A stretch of DNA of 44,296 bases, from positions 1 through 44,296 of the forward strand of contig JBFIQI010000005.1 of NCBI GenBank assembly GCA_041609715.1, given 5' to 3'. Within the stretch, counting starts at the first letter, position 1. Every line of letters begins with the position of its first letter. Source of the DNA: JABDLF01 sp041609715. Lineage in GTDB: Bacteria; Pseudomonadota; Gammaproteobacteria; Steroidobacterales; JABDLF01. The notes beneath the pieces are model-generated. The model was not told where the DNA came from. It saw only the letters and a program-made list of their open reading frames with translations, and did not search any database. Positions 16,374 to 25,219 of the stretch are shown piece by piece. The translations under genes and the position numbers were made by a program.

Positions 16374-17591
16374 ATGTCACATCAGCACCTTATTTACCAG
16401 GTGGACCTCTTTATCGATGCCGAGGTCGCAGCTAGCTTCGATGCTTGGCTCGCCAGGCATGTGGATGAAATGCTGGCTATCTCCGGGTTCATCAGTGCAG
16501 AAATTCTGGCAGACACCGAGGGTCCGAACGACGGGGTCGTCAAACGCACGGTTCAATACCGCGTCAGCAGTCGCGAAGCGCTGGACCACTACCTGGCCCA
16601 TGACGCTGAGCGGATGCGCAGCGAAGGGCAACGCATGTTCGGCGGATACTTCAAGGCCACGCGCAAAATTTTTGCGGCTGGCGGTCAAAAGACGGCCGAC
16701 CCGGATCTGCAGCTGCTGCGCGTATGTAAAAACTGCTCTGCCCCTCTAACGGGACAATATTGTCATCAGTGCGGGCAACGCGACCGCGCCCGGCTGATCA
16801 CGGTCTGGGAACTGTTTCGAGATCTGATTGGTGACCTGTTCGAACTCGATTCCCGCATCTGGCGCAGCGTGCGGCCGCTTTTGTTTCGGCCCGGCAAGCT
16901 GACCCGGGAATACCTTGCCGGCCGCCAGGTTCATTACACACCCCCGTTGCGCATGTACCTGGTGGTCAGCATCCTGTTTTTCGTGATAGCAAATTTTAGC
17001 AGTGACAACTTTAAGGTAAGCATAGATGGCACAAACCTCCCCACAGAGGCTACGGCAGAACAACGGGGAGATCCGGATCAGTGCGATGATATAAACATTA
17101 ACCTGGGTTGGGAGCCGCTCGAGCGGCCGGAAACTGTTCAGCTGATCAAAGAGCGATGCCGACGCATAGTCGCGGCGGGCTCTCGCGCGTTCCTGCAGCG
17201 GATGGGCGACAACCTGCCCACCATGATATTTCTGTTCCTGCCCCTTATCGCCCTGGTGCAGAAAATTCTTTACGTCGGCTCCCGGCGATACTACGTGGAG
17301 CATTTATTGTTCTTCGTCCACTTTCATTCTTTCTTTTTCCTGGCGCTGACCATTGCCGTGCTGCTCGGGCGACTTGCCAGCGTCTCTCCGGTACCGGGCT
17401 GGACAACGACGCTGGCGATCGTCGGCATCTCGTTTTATATACCCGTCTATTTATTCAAAGCCATGCGTAGTGTTTACGGGCAAGGATTCGTGGTAACCCT
17501 GATCAAGTATTTGCTGTTGTTTGTTGCCTACATTTTCTGCCTGGCACTGACCATGACGGTGGGCCTTTTATATACGGTATTGACCTCCTGA
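16374..17591 (+). CDS. DUF4286-DUF3667 fusion membrane protein
   Basis: The product is 405 residues. Residues 1-100 resemble the DUF4286 domain, a small ferredoxin-like fold (YQVDLFIDAEVAASFDAWL, ending MFGGYFKATRKIF). Next is a zinc-ribbon-like knuckle with Cys118, Cys121, Cys130 and Cys133 (CKNC and YCHQCGQ). The remainder is a DUF3667 region, with WRSVRPLLFRPGKLTREYLAG and a run of four to five membrane helices near 194-210, 276-300, 313-335, 340-360 and 375-402. Neither domain has a known biochemical function. The two parts are often separate genes, so a fusion hints that they act together at the membrane. A TAGAAT at 16339-16344 may be its -10 box. Confidence 0.8.
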   Translation: MSHQHLIYQVDLFIDAEVAASFDAWLARHVDEMLAISGFISAEILADTEGPNDGVVKRTVQYRVSSREALDHYLAHDAERMRSEGQRMFGGYFKATRKIFAAGGQKTADPDLQLLRVCKNCSAPLTGQYCHQCGQRDRARLITVWELFRDLIGDLFELDSRIWRSVRPLLFRPGKLTREYLAGRQVHYTPPLRMYLVVSILFFVIANFSSDNFKVSIDGTNLPTEATAEQRGDPDQCDDININLGWEPLERPETVQLIKERCRRIVAAGSRAFLQRMGDNLPTMIFLFLPLIALVQKILYVGSRRYYVEHLLFFVHFHSFFFLALTIAVLLGRLASVSPVPGWTTTLAIVGISFYIPVYLFKAMRSVYGQGFVVTLIKYLLLFVAYIFCLALTMTVGLLYTVLTS

Positions 17592-17745
17592 ATATATTGC
17601 TGCCCGGCACAACGCCAATCGGTGACTTTTTGGACAAGTATTGCCGTGTCCATGATCATCCAGGTCTGGTGAGGCGCGACGATGTGGGTGATTTGCACCC
17701 TTGACCGGCACCCAGGCAACCGCCCCAGAATTTGGCAACCCTGAA
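17592..17745. other. Convergent intergenic gap, nothing recognised
   Basis: Between the convergent DUF3667 and XRE genes I see no gene and no hairpin followed by a T-run. Confidence 0.5.
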
Positions 17746-18489
17746 TCAGTCAATTTGGGGCAAGCGGCCAATGGTGTTCCAGAAGGTCCACGACCGTGCG
17801 CCGATCAATAATCCAAAACCGCGTTTTTGTGAGGGCGGCAGATGGCGGTCAAGCTCCACCAATTCGGAGAATTCTTCCGCCAGTCGGCCGAGTTTTTTGA
17901 GCAGCACCCGGATCGAGGCTTCGGAGAGTTCACCATTCTGCAACTCCAGCAGCTCCTGGGGCCCTTTGAATTCATGGTCAACAAACTCTGCCTTGACCTG
18001 GCCTTCATACTTTTCGCGAATCGGTCCGTCCGGGCGCCAGCGAATGCGTGTGTCTGTCAGCAGGCGCACACGATGCCTTGGCAACAGCTCAACCAACCCG
18101 GCGCTGGCCAGTGCTGCCAGGCAATCCCGGTGCTGCACTTCATCGAGCGCCAGGCGCCGACTGATGCGCAGCGGTTTCCAGCCGATCAGCAGCAGGTAAA
18201 AGTAAGACAGCAGCAGCGGATCGTCGGCAAGAGCAACTTCCTGGGCTTCGCTTAATTCGTCGCGACGCTCGTCCTGCCCGGCGGCGGCAAGGCGGGACAA
18301 GTCGAAGACCGACATCTGCAGGAATCGGCAGATCTCTTCCAGTCGCTGCAAGGTAAAGGTCTGTTCCGAAAACAGGCGCTTGACGCTGGACTCGCTGAGC
18401 TCGAGCGCCCCGGCCAAATCGCGGTAGGTATAGCCCCTGGCGCGCAGGCAACGCTTCAAAGTGCGGGTCATTTGGCTGGTTTGGGTCAC
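17746..18489 (-). CDS. XRE-type helix-turn-helix transcriptional regulator
   Basis: The product is 247 residues. An N-terminal helix-turn-helix of the lambda Cro/XRE class spans about 9-66 (LRARGYTYRDLAGALELSES then VKRLFSE as recognition helix). The remaining 180 residues look helical, with a possible second winged-helix segment near 105-150 and no recognised ligand domain. The GTG at 18489 has AGGA five bases upstream; an ATG six codons in (18471) is the alternative. The gene is divergent from the FG-GAP protein gene across the symmetric site array at 18516-18560, 26 bases before its start. Autoregulation and control of the divergent gene are therefore likely, though inferred. Confidence 0.85.
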   Translation of the reverse strand: MTQTSQMTRTLKRCLRARGYTYRDLAGALELSESSVKRLFSEQTFTLQRLEEICRFLQMSVFDLSRLAAAGQDERRDELSEAQEVALADDPLLLSYFYLLLIGWKPLRISRRLALDEVQHRDCLAALASAGLVELLPRHRVRLLTDTRIRWRPDGPIREKYEGQVKAEFVDHEFKGPQELLELQNGELSEASIRVLLKKLGRLAEEFSELVELDRHLPPSQKRGFGLLIGARSWTFWNTIGRLPQID

Positions 18490-18515
18490 AAAAGTCCTGA
18501 AATGAGAGACCAGTA

Positions 18516-18560
18516 GTATTACTATACAATACTTTAAATAAAAGTATTGTATACCAATAC
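18516..18560. promoter_or_regulatory. Symmetric array of four GTATT/AATAC half-sites (divergent operator)
   Basis: GTATT (18516-18520), AATAC (18528-18532), GTATT (18544-18548) and AATAC (18556-18560) form two copies of GTATT-N7-AATAC, 28 bp apart centre to centre. The inner pair is part of a perfect inverted repeat with 13-bp arms (TATACAATACTTT at 18523-18535 and its complement at 18541-18553) around AAATA. The whole 45 bp is symmetric about 18538. It is far more AT-rich than its surroundings and must contain the promoters of both divergent genes. A dimer of the XRE protein on each copy is the simplest reading. Confidence 0.7.
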
Positions 18561-18603
18561 TCGCGGGCCTAAGCTTTCAGCAGGAACAAACCGAGGACTG
18601 AAC

Positions 18604-20274
18604 ATGCCTGTTGCAAACCTCAATCGCTGGCCCCCACGGCGGCCCGTGACCATGAGATTCTGCTTGCTGGCTGCTCTCGCCGGCCTGCTACTCACTGCCA
18701 ACGCAATGGGCGAGCAGCTGTTCACTGCTTTTCAAATCGATGCGGATTTGCCCGCCAGACCCACTGTCATGACGGGCGCCTTTCTGGACGGTGAAAGCCC
18801 CCAGGTGGCCCTCGTATATCTCGACGATAACAGGGCGCCTCGGATACGTTTTTATCGTCTCGAGGAACATGGCTGGACGTCTGCTCTCGAAGCGCCACTG
18901 GCCACAGGGATTCATTTTGTTGACGTTTTGAACATTGCCGGGCGTGATCACCTTATTTTTTATCGGGACGGCCGGATCGATTGGTTTGATCCCCGCTCCA
19001 GCTCTGAGTCGGTTTTGCTGGAGATCTCGATTCCCTACCAGGGCGCTTCCAGCGGCCCGGTTTATGCCGGTGCCGAGCTGCTGGACCCGTCACACGACAG
19101 CGATATTCATCAGGTGGACATCACCCGCGATCTCAACGGGGACGGGCACGAAGACCTCATATTGCCCGACTTCGACGGTTTCTGGATCGCCCTGCAGCAG
19201 GCCCCGGGGGTCTTCGGCAAGGCCGGCAAGATCGGGCCACCCGAGCCAAATCTTCATCAGCACGGACTCAATGATCAGCGCAGCTATCGCGAGGCGGGAC
19301 TTAACGCCCTGACCATCCCCTGGTATCTGCAGAGACTTCACCAGATGGACGAGAACCAGGACGGCCTCAAAGACCTCGTCTTCTGGAACCAGGACCACTT
19401 CGAGGTTTACCACCAGAACCAGGACCGCAGCTATGAGTCGGTCCCCGAGAGTTTTTCCACCGACGTCGGTTTTGATCTTGATGGTGCGCACGCCATCCTG
19501 TTCGCCTTCGGCGGCGAAGGCACCCTGGCACTGCTTACGGGCTTTAGAGAAAAAAATAATATAAAGGTGCTGCGGGAACTGCGCGATGTGAATGGCGACG
19601 GCATCGCAGACCTCATCACCCAGACTTTGCAGGGCCGCAGCCTGTTGCGACAAAGCAGCGCCTATGCCGCGCACCCTGGCCAACTGCATGCAGACGGCGT
19701 ACGTTTTTCTGAACAGGCAGTTGTGCTGCTCAAGCCTCGCGGTAAAGCGGGCGCGATGCTGATGTCCGGCTACGGTTCGGATCGACTCGGTGATCTGGAT
19801 GGTGATGGCCAGCCCGACTTTATGTTCCGCAACGTGGCTATCGGGCCGGTGGGAATGCTGCGCGCCACCATTGGAAATTCAGTACCCGTAAACCTGGATT
19901 TCTATCGGGGTGACAACGGCAGCTTTCCTGACAAACCCACGCTACGCCGCAAGATCCGCCGCTTCGCCCCATTCGCCGGCATCGGCAATGTCCATTTCCC
20001 GGCGGTCATGCTGGGCGATGTAACCGGAGACGGTCGCCACGACCTGCTCGTGGGTCAGGGCCCCAAGTCGCTGCGCGTCTGGCCGGGAGACTCGGGTGCC
20101 AAGCTGTTCGCCGATGAAGCAAAAACGATTTCGGTTGATCTGCCCCCTGACGAGCGCAACGCCTGGCTTGCGGACGTCGACAGGGATGGCAAACAGGATG
20201 TGCTGATACTGCTGAAGCCCACCGGGCATAATCCTGCACAACCCTATCGCCTCACCACGCTGATCGCCCGGTAA
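18604..20274 (+). CDS. Secreted FG-GAP/VCBS-like repeat protein
   Basis: The product is 556 residues. A signal peptide covers about 1-36 (hydrophobic FCLLAALAGLLLTANAMG). The body carries six calcium-binding loops of the DxNxDGxxD type at 176-184, 249-257, 328-336, 397-405, 472-480 and 524-532, each at the end of a beta unit, as in FG-GAP/VCBS beta-propeller proteins. Such proteins are exported and often bind ligands or other proteins; no enzyme motif is visible. The ATG at 18604 has GAGG seven bases upstream. Its promoter lies in the operator array shared with the XRE regulator, so its expression is probably tightly controlled. The DUF4399 gene follows after 70 bases. Confidence 0.85.
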   Translation: MPVANLNRWPPRRPVTMRFCLLAALAGLLLTANAMGEQLFTAFQIDADLPARPTVMTGAFLDGESPQVALVYLDDNRAPRIRFYRLEEHGWTSALEAPLATGIHFVDVLNIAGRDHLIFYRDGRIDWFDPRSSSESVLLEISIPYQGASSGPVYAGAELLDPSHDSDIHQVDITRDLNGDGHEDLILPDFDGFWIALQQAPGVFGKAGKIGPPEPNLHQHGLNDQRSYREAGLNALTIPWYLQRLHQMDENQDGLKDLVFWNQDHFEVYHQNQDRSYESVPESFSTDVGFDLDGAHAILFAFGGEGTLALLTGFREKNNIKVLRELRDVNGDGIADLITQTLQGRSLLRQSSAYAAHPGQLHADGVRFSEQAVVLLKPRGKAGAMLMSGYGSDRLGDLDGDGQPDFMFRNVAIGPVGMLRATIGNSVPVNLDFYRGDNGSFPDKPTLRRKIRRFAPFAGIGNVHFPAVMLGDVTGDGRHDLLVGQGPKSLRVWPGDSGAKLFADEAKTISVDLPPDERNAWLADVDRDGKQDVLILLKPTGHNPAQPYRLTTLIAR

Positions 20275-20344
20275 AAACCGCTGAGTTCAGTAACGGCTCT
20301 GCTAGAATCAGTACCGGTAACTGGTATCTTGAAGGGATTGTCCG

Positions 20345-20761
20345 ATGCGAAAACTTCTGCTCGCTGCCACCCTGCTGGCGGGTATTGCGCTGGCCAGTGA
20401 CTTGCCTCGCAGTCCGGCGCCAACAGACGCGGGTGTGTACATCCTGCGACCGGCAAATGGTGAGATCGTTTCCAGCCCCCTGCGCGTGATATTCGGCCTG
20501 CAGAACATGGGAGTTGCGCCTGCGGGCGTACAAAGAGAAAACACCGGGCATCATCACCTGTTGATCGACACGGATTTGCCGGCGCTGGATCAACCCATCC
20601 CGGCTGACGCAAACCACATACATTTTGGCGGCGGCCAGACCGAAACTGTCATTGAACTGGCACCCGGAGAGCACAGCCTGCAGTTGTTGCTTGGGGACGC
20701 TTTACATATTCCACACCAGCCGCCGGTGATGTCAAAGAAAATTCAGATAATAGTGCGATAA
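20345..20761 (+). CDS. DUF4399 domain periplasmic protein
   Basis: The product is 138 residues with a signal peptide (about 1-17, MRKLLLAATLLAGIALA). The mature part has the features of DUF4399: VYILRPANGEIVSSP, a histidine cluster NTGHHHLLID, NHIHFGGGQTE and LAPGEHSLQLLLGD. The conserved histidines suggest metal binding, but no function is established. GAAGGG lies about eight bases before the ATG and a TAGAAT is present near 20304. It may be read from the FG-GAP gene or its own promoter; a clear terminator follows. Confidence 0.85.
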   Translation: MRKLLLAATLLAGIALASDLPRSPAPTDAGVYILRPANGEIVSSPLRVIFGLQNMGVAPAGVQRENTGHHHLLIDTDLPALDQPIPADANHIHFGGGQTETVIELAPGEHSLQLLLGDALHIPHQPPVMSKKIQIIVR

Positions 20762-20784
20762 AACAAATAGTTAGAGATTTTTTG

Positions 20785-20817
20785 GGCGGATGCTGTCAAC
20801 CCGGCATCCGCCTTTTT
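20785..20817 (+). terminator. Rho-independent terminator after the DUF4399 gene
   Basis: A nine-base-pair stem, GGCGGATGC (20785-20793) with GCATCCGCC (20804-20812), is followed directly by TTTTT. It lies 24 bases after the stop codon and ends the FG-GAP/DUF4399 unit. Confidence 0.9.
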
Positions 20818-20834
20818 CGTTGTAGGGGTCGAGC

Positions 20835-20855
20835 AGCCGGCATTTTGCCGGTTTT
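20835..20855 (+). terminator. Second hairpin with T-run
   Basis: AGCCGGCA and TGCCGGTT pair around TTT (one G-T pair) and are followed by TT. It is a weaker terminator-like element 18 bases after the first, just before the DUF4136 gene, so it could be a back-up terminator or a leader structure. Confidence 0.4.
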
Positions 20856-20900
20856 ATGCAGGGGGCAGCGACTTTATCTGAACCCATAAAGGAGACCCTT

Positions 20901-21497
20901 ATGAAAGCCTTGAACAAAATTATTGCAATTTTTGCCGTCACCATGCTGGCGGCCTGCGGCAACCCGGTCCAGACCGAGGTGGACCAGCATGCAGACATCG
21001 CCGGTTACCGGACCTTTGCATGGAAAGCACCCGAGCGGGCCGAGGTCAATGACCCGATTCTGGACAGCGACCTCATGGACAAACGCATGCGTACGGCGGT
21101 GATTCGCAACCTGGAAGACCAGGGCTATGTGTACGACGAGGAGAACCCGGATTTCTTCGTGACTTATCACACGACCACCAAAGACAAGGTGCGAAACGCC
21201 GGATTCGGTACCCAGGTGAGTATGGCTCAGTATCATGTGCAGGATGACGGCTCGTTGATTATCACGCCGCTCACCCCCCGGCGCAGCTATTACTACAGTT
21301 CAACAACTGTGCGTGAAGCACCCCCACCGCGATCTTACGAGGAAGCCGTGCTGATTGTTGATATCATCGACAGCGAAAGTGAAACGCTGGTATGGCGCGG
21401 CTGGGACAAAAAACGATTGACCCGGAAGCGTTTTGATACCAAATCAGTCAGAAAAGCCGTAGAGGAGATTCTCGCGGAATTTCCGGTAGCGAGCTGA
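20901..21497 (+). CDS. DUF4136 domain lipoprotein
   Basis: The product is 198 residues. The lipobox LAAC puts the lipidated cysteine at residue 19, so it is an envelope lipoprotein. The body matches DUF4136: the FAWKAPERAEVNDPI region near the start, AVIRNLEDQGYVYDEENPDFFVTYH in the middle, a Tyr/Ser-rich turn (RRSYYYSS) and an ending built around LVWRGWDKKRL with a final helix. DUF4136 lipoproteins are common in Gammaproteobacteria and Bacteroidetes and have no defined role. AAAGGAG six bases before the ATG at 20901 is a strong ribosome site and fixes this start. Confidence 0.88.
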   Translation: MKALNKIIAIFAVTMLAACGNPVQTEVDQHADIAGYRTFAWKAPERAEVNDPILDSDLMDKRMRTAVIRNLEDQGYVYDEENPDFFVTYHTTTKDKVRNAGFGTQVSMAQYHVQDDGSLIITPLTPRRSYYYSSTTVREAPPPRSYEEAVLIVDIIDSESETLVWRGWDKKRLTRKRFDTKSVRKAVEEILAEFPVAS

Positions 21498-21552
21498 GCA
21501 CCGCTTGTTGTGCGGTCGCCCGGCCGCTGCTGGATTCCGGGTTCACACCAGC

Positions 21553-22710
21553 ATGGCCGGGCGGCGGCGCATCATTCATATCGATATGGACGCTTTCTAT
21601 GCGTCCATCGAGCAGCGGGACAATCCTGAGTTGCGGGGTTGTCCCGTTGTCGTAGGGGGCGCAGGCAATCGCGGCGTGGTTGCAGCGGCGAGCTACGAGG
21701 TGCGCAAGTTCGGTGTGCGCTCTGCCATGCCTTCGGTGGAGGCGCGGCGGCGCTGTCCGCAAGCCGTATTCATCAAGCCGCGCATGAGCCATTACAGGGC
21801 CGTGTCTGCGCAGATCTTTCGTGTTCTGGGCCGCTACACGCCCCTGGTAGAAGGTCTGTCCCTGGATGAGGCGTTTCTGGATGTCACCGACTCGCAAAAA
21901 GCACTGGGTGACGCCAGCGTCATCGGCCGCCACATCAAGCAGGAGATCAGGGACCGCACGGAGCTGACCGCCTCTGTGGGTATCGCCCCCAACAAACTGG
22001 TGGCCAAGATTGCCTCCGACCTGGAAAAACCGGACGGTTTTGTGGTCGTGTCAGAGCAGGCAATCCATGCCACGCTGGATCCGCTCCCGGTACGCAGCCT
22101 CTGGGGGATCGGCAAGCGCGCCGACGAGCGCCTGCGGGCCCTGAATATACGTACGCTGGGACAACTGCGCCAGGCCAGCGCCAGCGAATTGCGGAGCGTA
22201 TTCGGCCGGTATGCCGAATCCATGCGACGGCGCGCGGGAGGCATCGACAACCGCGAGGTGGTAAGCGACGGGCCCGACAAATCCATCAGCCACGAGGAGA
22301 CTTTTGACACCGACATCGCTGATCTGGCCGAGTTGACCCAGCACCTCTCTGAACTGACTGACAAGGTAAGCAGCCGCCTACGCAAGCGCGGGCTGGTGGC
22401 TGGCACAGTTTTCATCAAGCTGCGCAGCGCGGATTTCTCCACCTTTACCCGGCAGCAGCAGCTGCGTCCGGCTGGGGATCACTCCGCCATTATTTACCAG
22501 CTCGCTCGCGACCTGCTGGAGGAATGGTTCAGGCGCAACCCGGGAAAGCGCTTGCGACTGCTGGGGGTGGGCGTCACCGATCTTGGCGAAACCGAGCAGC
22601 TTGGCCTGTTCGCTGATTCCAGCAGGGAAGCGCAAATGGACGATGCCGTCGACGCCATACGGGAAAAGTTTGGCCCGGACGTACTTAAACGGGGGCGGTC
22701 CCTGCGTTAG
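21553..22710 (+). CDS. dinB: DNA polymerase IV (Y family, DinB)
   Basis: The product is 385 residues and performs error-prone translesion synthesis past blocked bases. Catalytic carboxylates are present in HIDMDAFYASIE (Asp11) and SLDEAFLD (Asp105, Glu106), with Tyr16 at the steric-gate position. The helix-hairpin-helix region and little-finger domain follow. QLGLF (349-353) fits the beta-clamp binding motif. Start at 21553 matches the family N-terminus; an upstream in-frame alternative adds 16 unrelated residues. No LexA box of the E. coli type (CTG-N10-CAG) was spotted just upstream. GspA follows after 43 bases, an unusual neighbour for dinB. Confidence 0.95.
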   Translation: MAGRRRIIHIDMDAFYASIEQRDNPELRGCPVVVGGAGNRGVVAAASYEVRKFGVRSAMPSVEARRRCPQAVFIKPRMSHYRAVSAQIFRVLGRYTPLVEGLSLDEAFLDVTDSQKALGDASVIGRHIKQEIRDRTELTASVGIAPNKLVAKIASDLEKPDGFVVVSEQAIHATLDPLPVRSLWGIGKRADERLRALNIRTLGQLRQASASELRSVFGRYAESMRRRAGGIDNREVVSDGPDKSISHEETFDTDIADLAELTQHLSELTDKVSSRLRKRGLVAGTVFIKLRSADFSTFTRQQQLRPAGDHSAIIYQLARDLLEEWFRRNPGKRLRLLGVGVTDLGETEQLGLFADSSREAQMDDAVDAIREKFGPDVLKRGRSLR

Positions 22711-22753
22711 GATGGGCGCTCGGGGCCAATAGCGGCCCGGCAAGCTTCGGCCT

Positions 22754-24475
22754 ATGTACGAGCAATACTTCGGACTCAACGAAAAGCCATTCAGCATCGC
22801 GCCTGATCCGCGCTACCTGTACCAGAGCGAGCGCCATGCCGAGGCGCTGGCGCACTTGCTGTATGGCGTCGAAGAGGCCGGCGGTTTTATCCAGCTCACC
22901 GGCGAAGTGGGCACCGGCAAGACCACCCTGACGCGGGTGCTGCTGAATCGCTTACCGCTGAATGTTGACGTGGCGATGATCCTCAACCCGCGTCTGTCGG
23001 TTAAGGAGTTCCTGCAAAACATCTGCGAAGAACTGCAGCTGGAATGGCCCGTGGAATCGGGCAGTCTGAAAGCGCTGATCGATGTATTGAACCGACACCT
23101 GCTCAACGCCCATGCAGCAGGACGGCGCGTTGTTCTTATCATTGACGAAGCCCAGAACCTGGACGCAGATCTGCTGGAGCAGTTACGGCTGCTTACCAAT
23201 CTGGAAACCAGTGAGAATAAACTCCTGCAAATCATTCTCATTGGCCAGCCGGAATTGCGCCAAACACTTGCCCGCAGTGATCTGCGCCAGCTCGCGCAGC
23301 GCATCACCGGTCGTTATCATCTCGACCCGCTGACGCGCGAAGAGACCGAGCTATATATCCGGCATCGCCTGCAGATAGCCGGCGCCACCCGGGAAATTTT
23401 TACCCCGGCCGCGGTACGCGAAGTGCATCGCATCAGTGCAGGTGTGCCGCGGCTGATCAACGTTATTTGCGACCGCGCACTTCTGGGCGCTTACAGCCAG
23501 GAAAAGGCGGTGGTGGATAAAAGGCTGGCGCGCCGCGCCGCCGCCGAGGTCCAGGGACGCGACATCGCACCGGCGGCGGCCCGCTGGCTGAAGCTCGCCG
23601 CGTCCATAGCGGCTGTGGCAGTCGTGACGATACTGGCTTACCGTTATTTGCCGACCCATTTTGCAGACGGCCAGGGACAGGCACGGGCGGCAGACGAAAC
23701 CATGGTGCTGCCGCAGCAAGCCGATCCCGCGGTGAGGGACAAATTGCCGCAAGCCGAAGTGGCGGTGACCAACGCAGCCGAGCCAACGCCGGTAACACCA
23801 ACAACCAGTCCTGCAGAACTCCCCGCAGACGCCGCGCCCCAAGTATTTGACCTGGCCCAGCTGCTTACAACATCACGGGACGTCACCGACAATCAATCGG
23901 CATTCCTGCAGCTGTTCCGATTATGGGACAGGGCGTTTATCCCCGGCACCACCCGCGCTTGCACTCAGGCCGAAGCCCAGGGCCTAAAGTGCCTGTTCCA
24001 GCGCGGCAGCTGGAACCATCTCATTACCCTGAATTTTCCGGCGATTTTGTCCCTGACAGACGCCAATGGCCAAGACCACCAGGTCGTGCTGGCAAAACTG
24101 TTGGACAGCGAGCGTGCCCTGCTGAGAATCGGCGAGGGCAGTTACCCGGTATCAGTCAGCCAGCTCGAGGATCTGTGGTTCGGAGACTCGCTGCTGCTGT
24201 GGAGACCCCATGCCGGGGCCGATCGTCTGCTGGGCCCGGGGTCGCGCGGCGCCGGCGTGCAATGGTTACGCGAAGGCCTTGGAAAACTGGCTATCGATGC
24301 GCCTGCATCCGCTGGCGATCCGACTCTTTATGACGATGGTCTGACAGAGGGTGTGCGCAGGTTCCAGCGTGATTACGGCCTGCGGGTTGACGGCATTGCA
24401 GGCGAACGAACCCTGGCAAAACTACAGGCGCTACTCGTCGAGCCCGGCGTTCCGCTGTTGCTCACGGAAGGCTGA
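22754..24475 (+). CDS. gspA: ExeA/GspA-type AAA ATPase with peptidoglycan-binding domain
   Basis: The product is 573 residues. The cytosolic AAA+ domain (about 1-265) has Walker A GEVGTGKTT (50-58) and Walker B LIIDEAQ (128-134). A membrane helix lies near 277-298. After a Pro/Ala-rich linker comes a periplasmic C39-peptidase-like region (about 365-490), then a PG_binding_1 domain (about 500-560, with LREGLGKLA and FQRDYGLRVDGIAGERTL). In Aeromonas, ExeA with ExeB uses ATP and peptidoglycan binding to help assemble the type II secretin. The C39-like part lacks an obvious catalytic Cys/His arrangement and is probably a binding module. GspB starts two bases after the stop. Confidence 0.93.
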   Translation: MYEQYFGLNEKPFSIAPDPRYLYQSERHAEALAHLLYGVEEAGGFIQLTGEVGTGKTTLTRVLLNRLPLNVDVAMILNPRLSVKEFLQNICEELQLEWPVESGSLKALIDVLNRHLLNAHAAGRRVVLIIDEAQNLDADLLEQLRLLTNLETSENKLLQIILIGQPELRQTLARSDLRQLAQRITGRYHLDPLTREETELYIRHRLQIAGATREIFTPAAVREVHRISAGVPRLINVICDRALLGAYSQEKAVVDKRLARRAAAEVQGRDIAPAAARWLKLAASIAAVAVVTILAYRYLPTHFADGQGQARAADETMVLPQQADPAVRDKLPQAEVAVTNAAEPTPVTPTTSPAELPADAAPQVFDLAQLLTTSRDVTDNQSAFLQLFRLWDRAFIPGTTRACTQAEAQGLKCLFQRGSWNHLITLNFPAILSLTDANGQDHQVVLAKLLDSERALLRIGEGSYPVSVSQLEDLWFGDSLLLWRPHAGADRLLGPGSRGAGVQWLREGLGKLAIDAPASAGDPTLYDDGLTEGVRRFQRDYGLRVDGIAGERTLAKLQALLVEPGVPLLLTEG

Positions 24476-24477
24476 CG

Positions 24478-25188
24478 ATGTCGTTCATCCTTGATGCACT
24501 GAAGAAATCCCAACGCACGCGCCAGCAGCAGTCGGGACCCGGCATTATTGCTGTAGAAACAGCGCGCCACGCGCCCCAGCCCCATAACTGGTGGGCCATG
24601 GTGATCGCCATCATCATCGTTAACCTGATCGTGGTGGCAGGATTCGCCTACTGGGTGGTGCGTGACAATTCCCGATCTGCGGAGATATCCGCGCAACGCG
24701 CAAGCGAGCCACCGATGCAAACCGCCCGTCCGGCAAACGTGCAGAGCCCGGCGGCCGATCCCGCCCCACAAGCGGCTGCCGCCAATGGCCCGGCGGTCAC
24801 CATACGCGACGATGTGCGGCCTTTGTCGGCAGAGGTGCGTGAAACCCGGCCCGCGGCAGCAACAGCGACGGCGAACACCGCCACCCCCGCCACTGCACCA
24901 ACACAGCCCCCGGCGACCCAAGCCGCAATCCTGCCCACGCCGGCAGAGGAAGCGGGCTTCCTGCCGACACTGTCGGAACTGCAGCTTGACCAGCGCATAG
25001 CGCTCTCACCGCTGCACATCGATGTACATGTGTTCAATGAAAACCCGCAGCGTCGCTTCGTCCTGATCAACTCGCGCAAGTACAAGGAGGGTGAGCGACT
25101 GAGCGAGGGGCCGCTGCTGGAAGAAATTCGTCGCGACGGTCTGGTCATGTATTACCGCGGCCAGCGCTTCCTGGTCCCGCGTGACTGA
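24478..25188 (+). CDS. gspB: GspB-type type II secretion assembly protein
   Basis: The product is 236 residues. It begins with the family motif MSFILDALKKSQ, has one membrane helix (about 39-61), a long Ala/Pro/Thr-rich periplasmic linker (about 70-155) and a C-terminal T2SSB domain (about 160-236, with INSRKYKEGERL and YYRGQRFLVPRD). GspB partners GspA in placing the secretin GspD in the outer membrane. The gap to gspA is only two bases, so the genes are coupled. The rest of the gsp cluster is not in the window. Confidence 0.92.
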   Translation: MSFILDALKKSQRTRQQQSGPGIIAVETARHAPQPHNWWAMVIAIIIVNLIVVAGFAYWVVRDNSRSAEISAQRASEPPMQTARPANVQSPAADPAPQAAAANGPAVTIRDDVRPLSAEVRETRPAAATATANTATPATAPTQPPATQAAILPTPAEEAGFLPTLSELQLDQRIALSPLHIDVHVFNENPQRRFVLINSRKYKEGERLSEGPLLEEIRRDGLVMYYRGQRFLVPRD

Positions 25189-25219
25189 TCCGGTCAACAT
25201 TTCAGCATAAGGAAAGACA

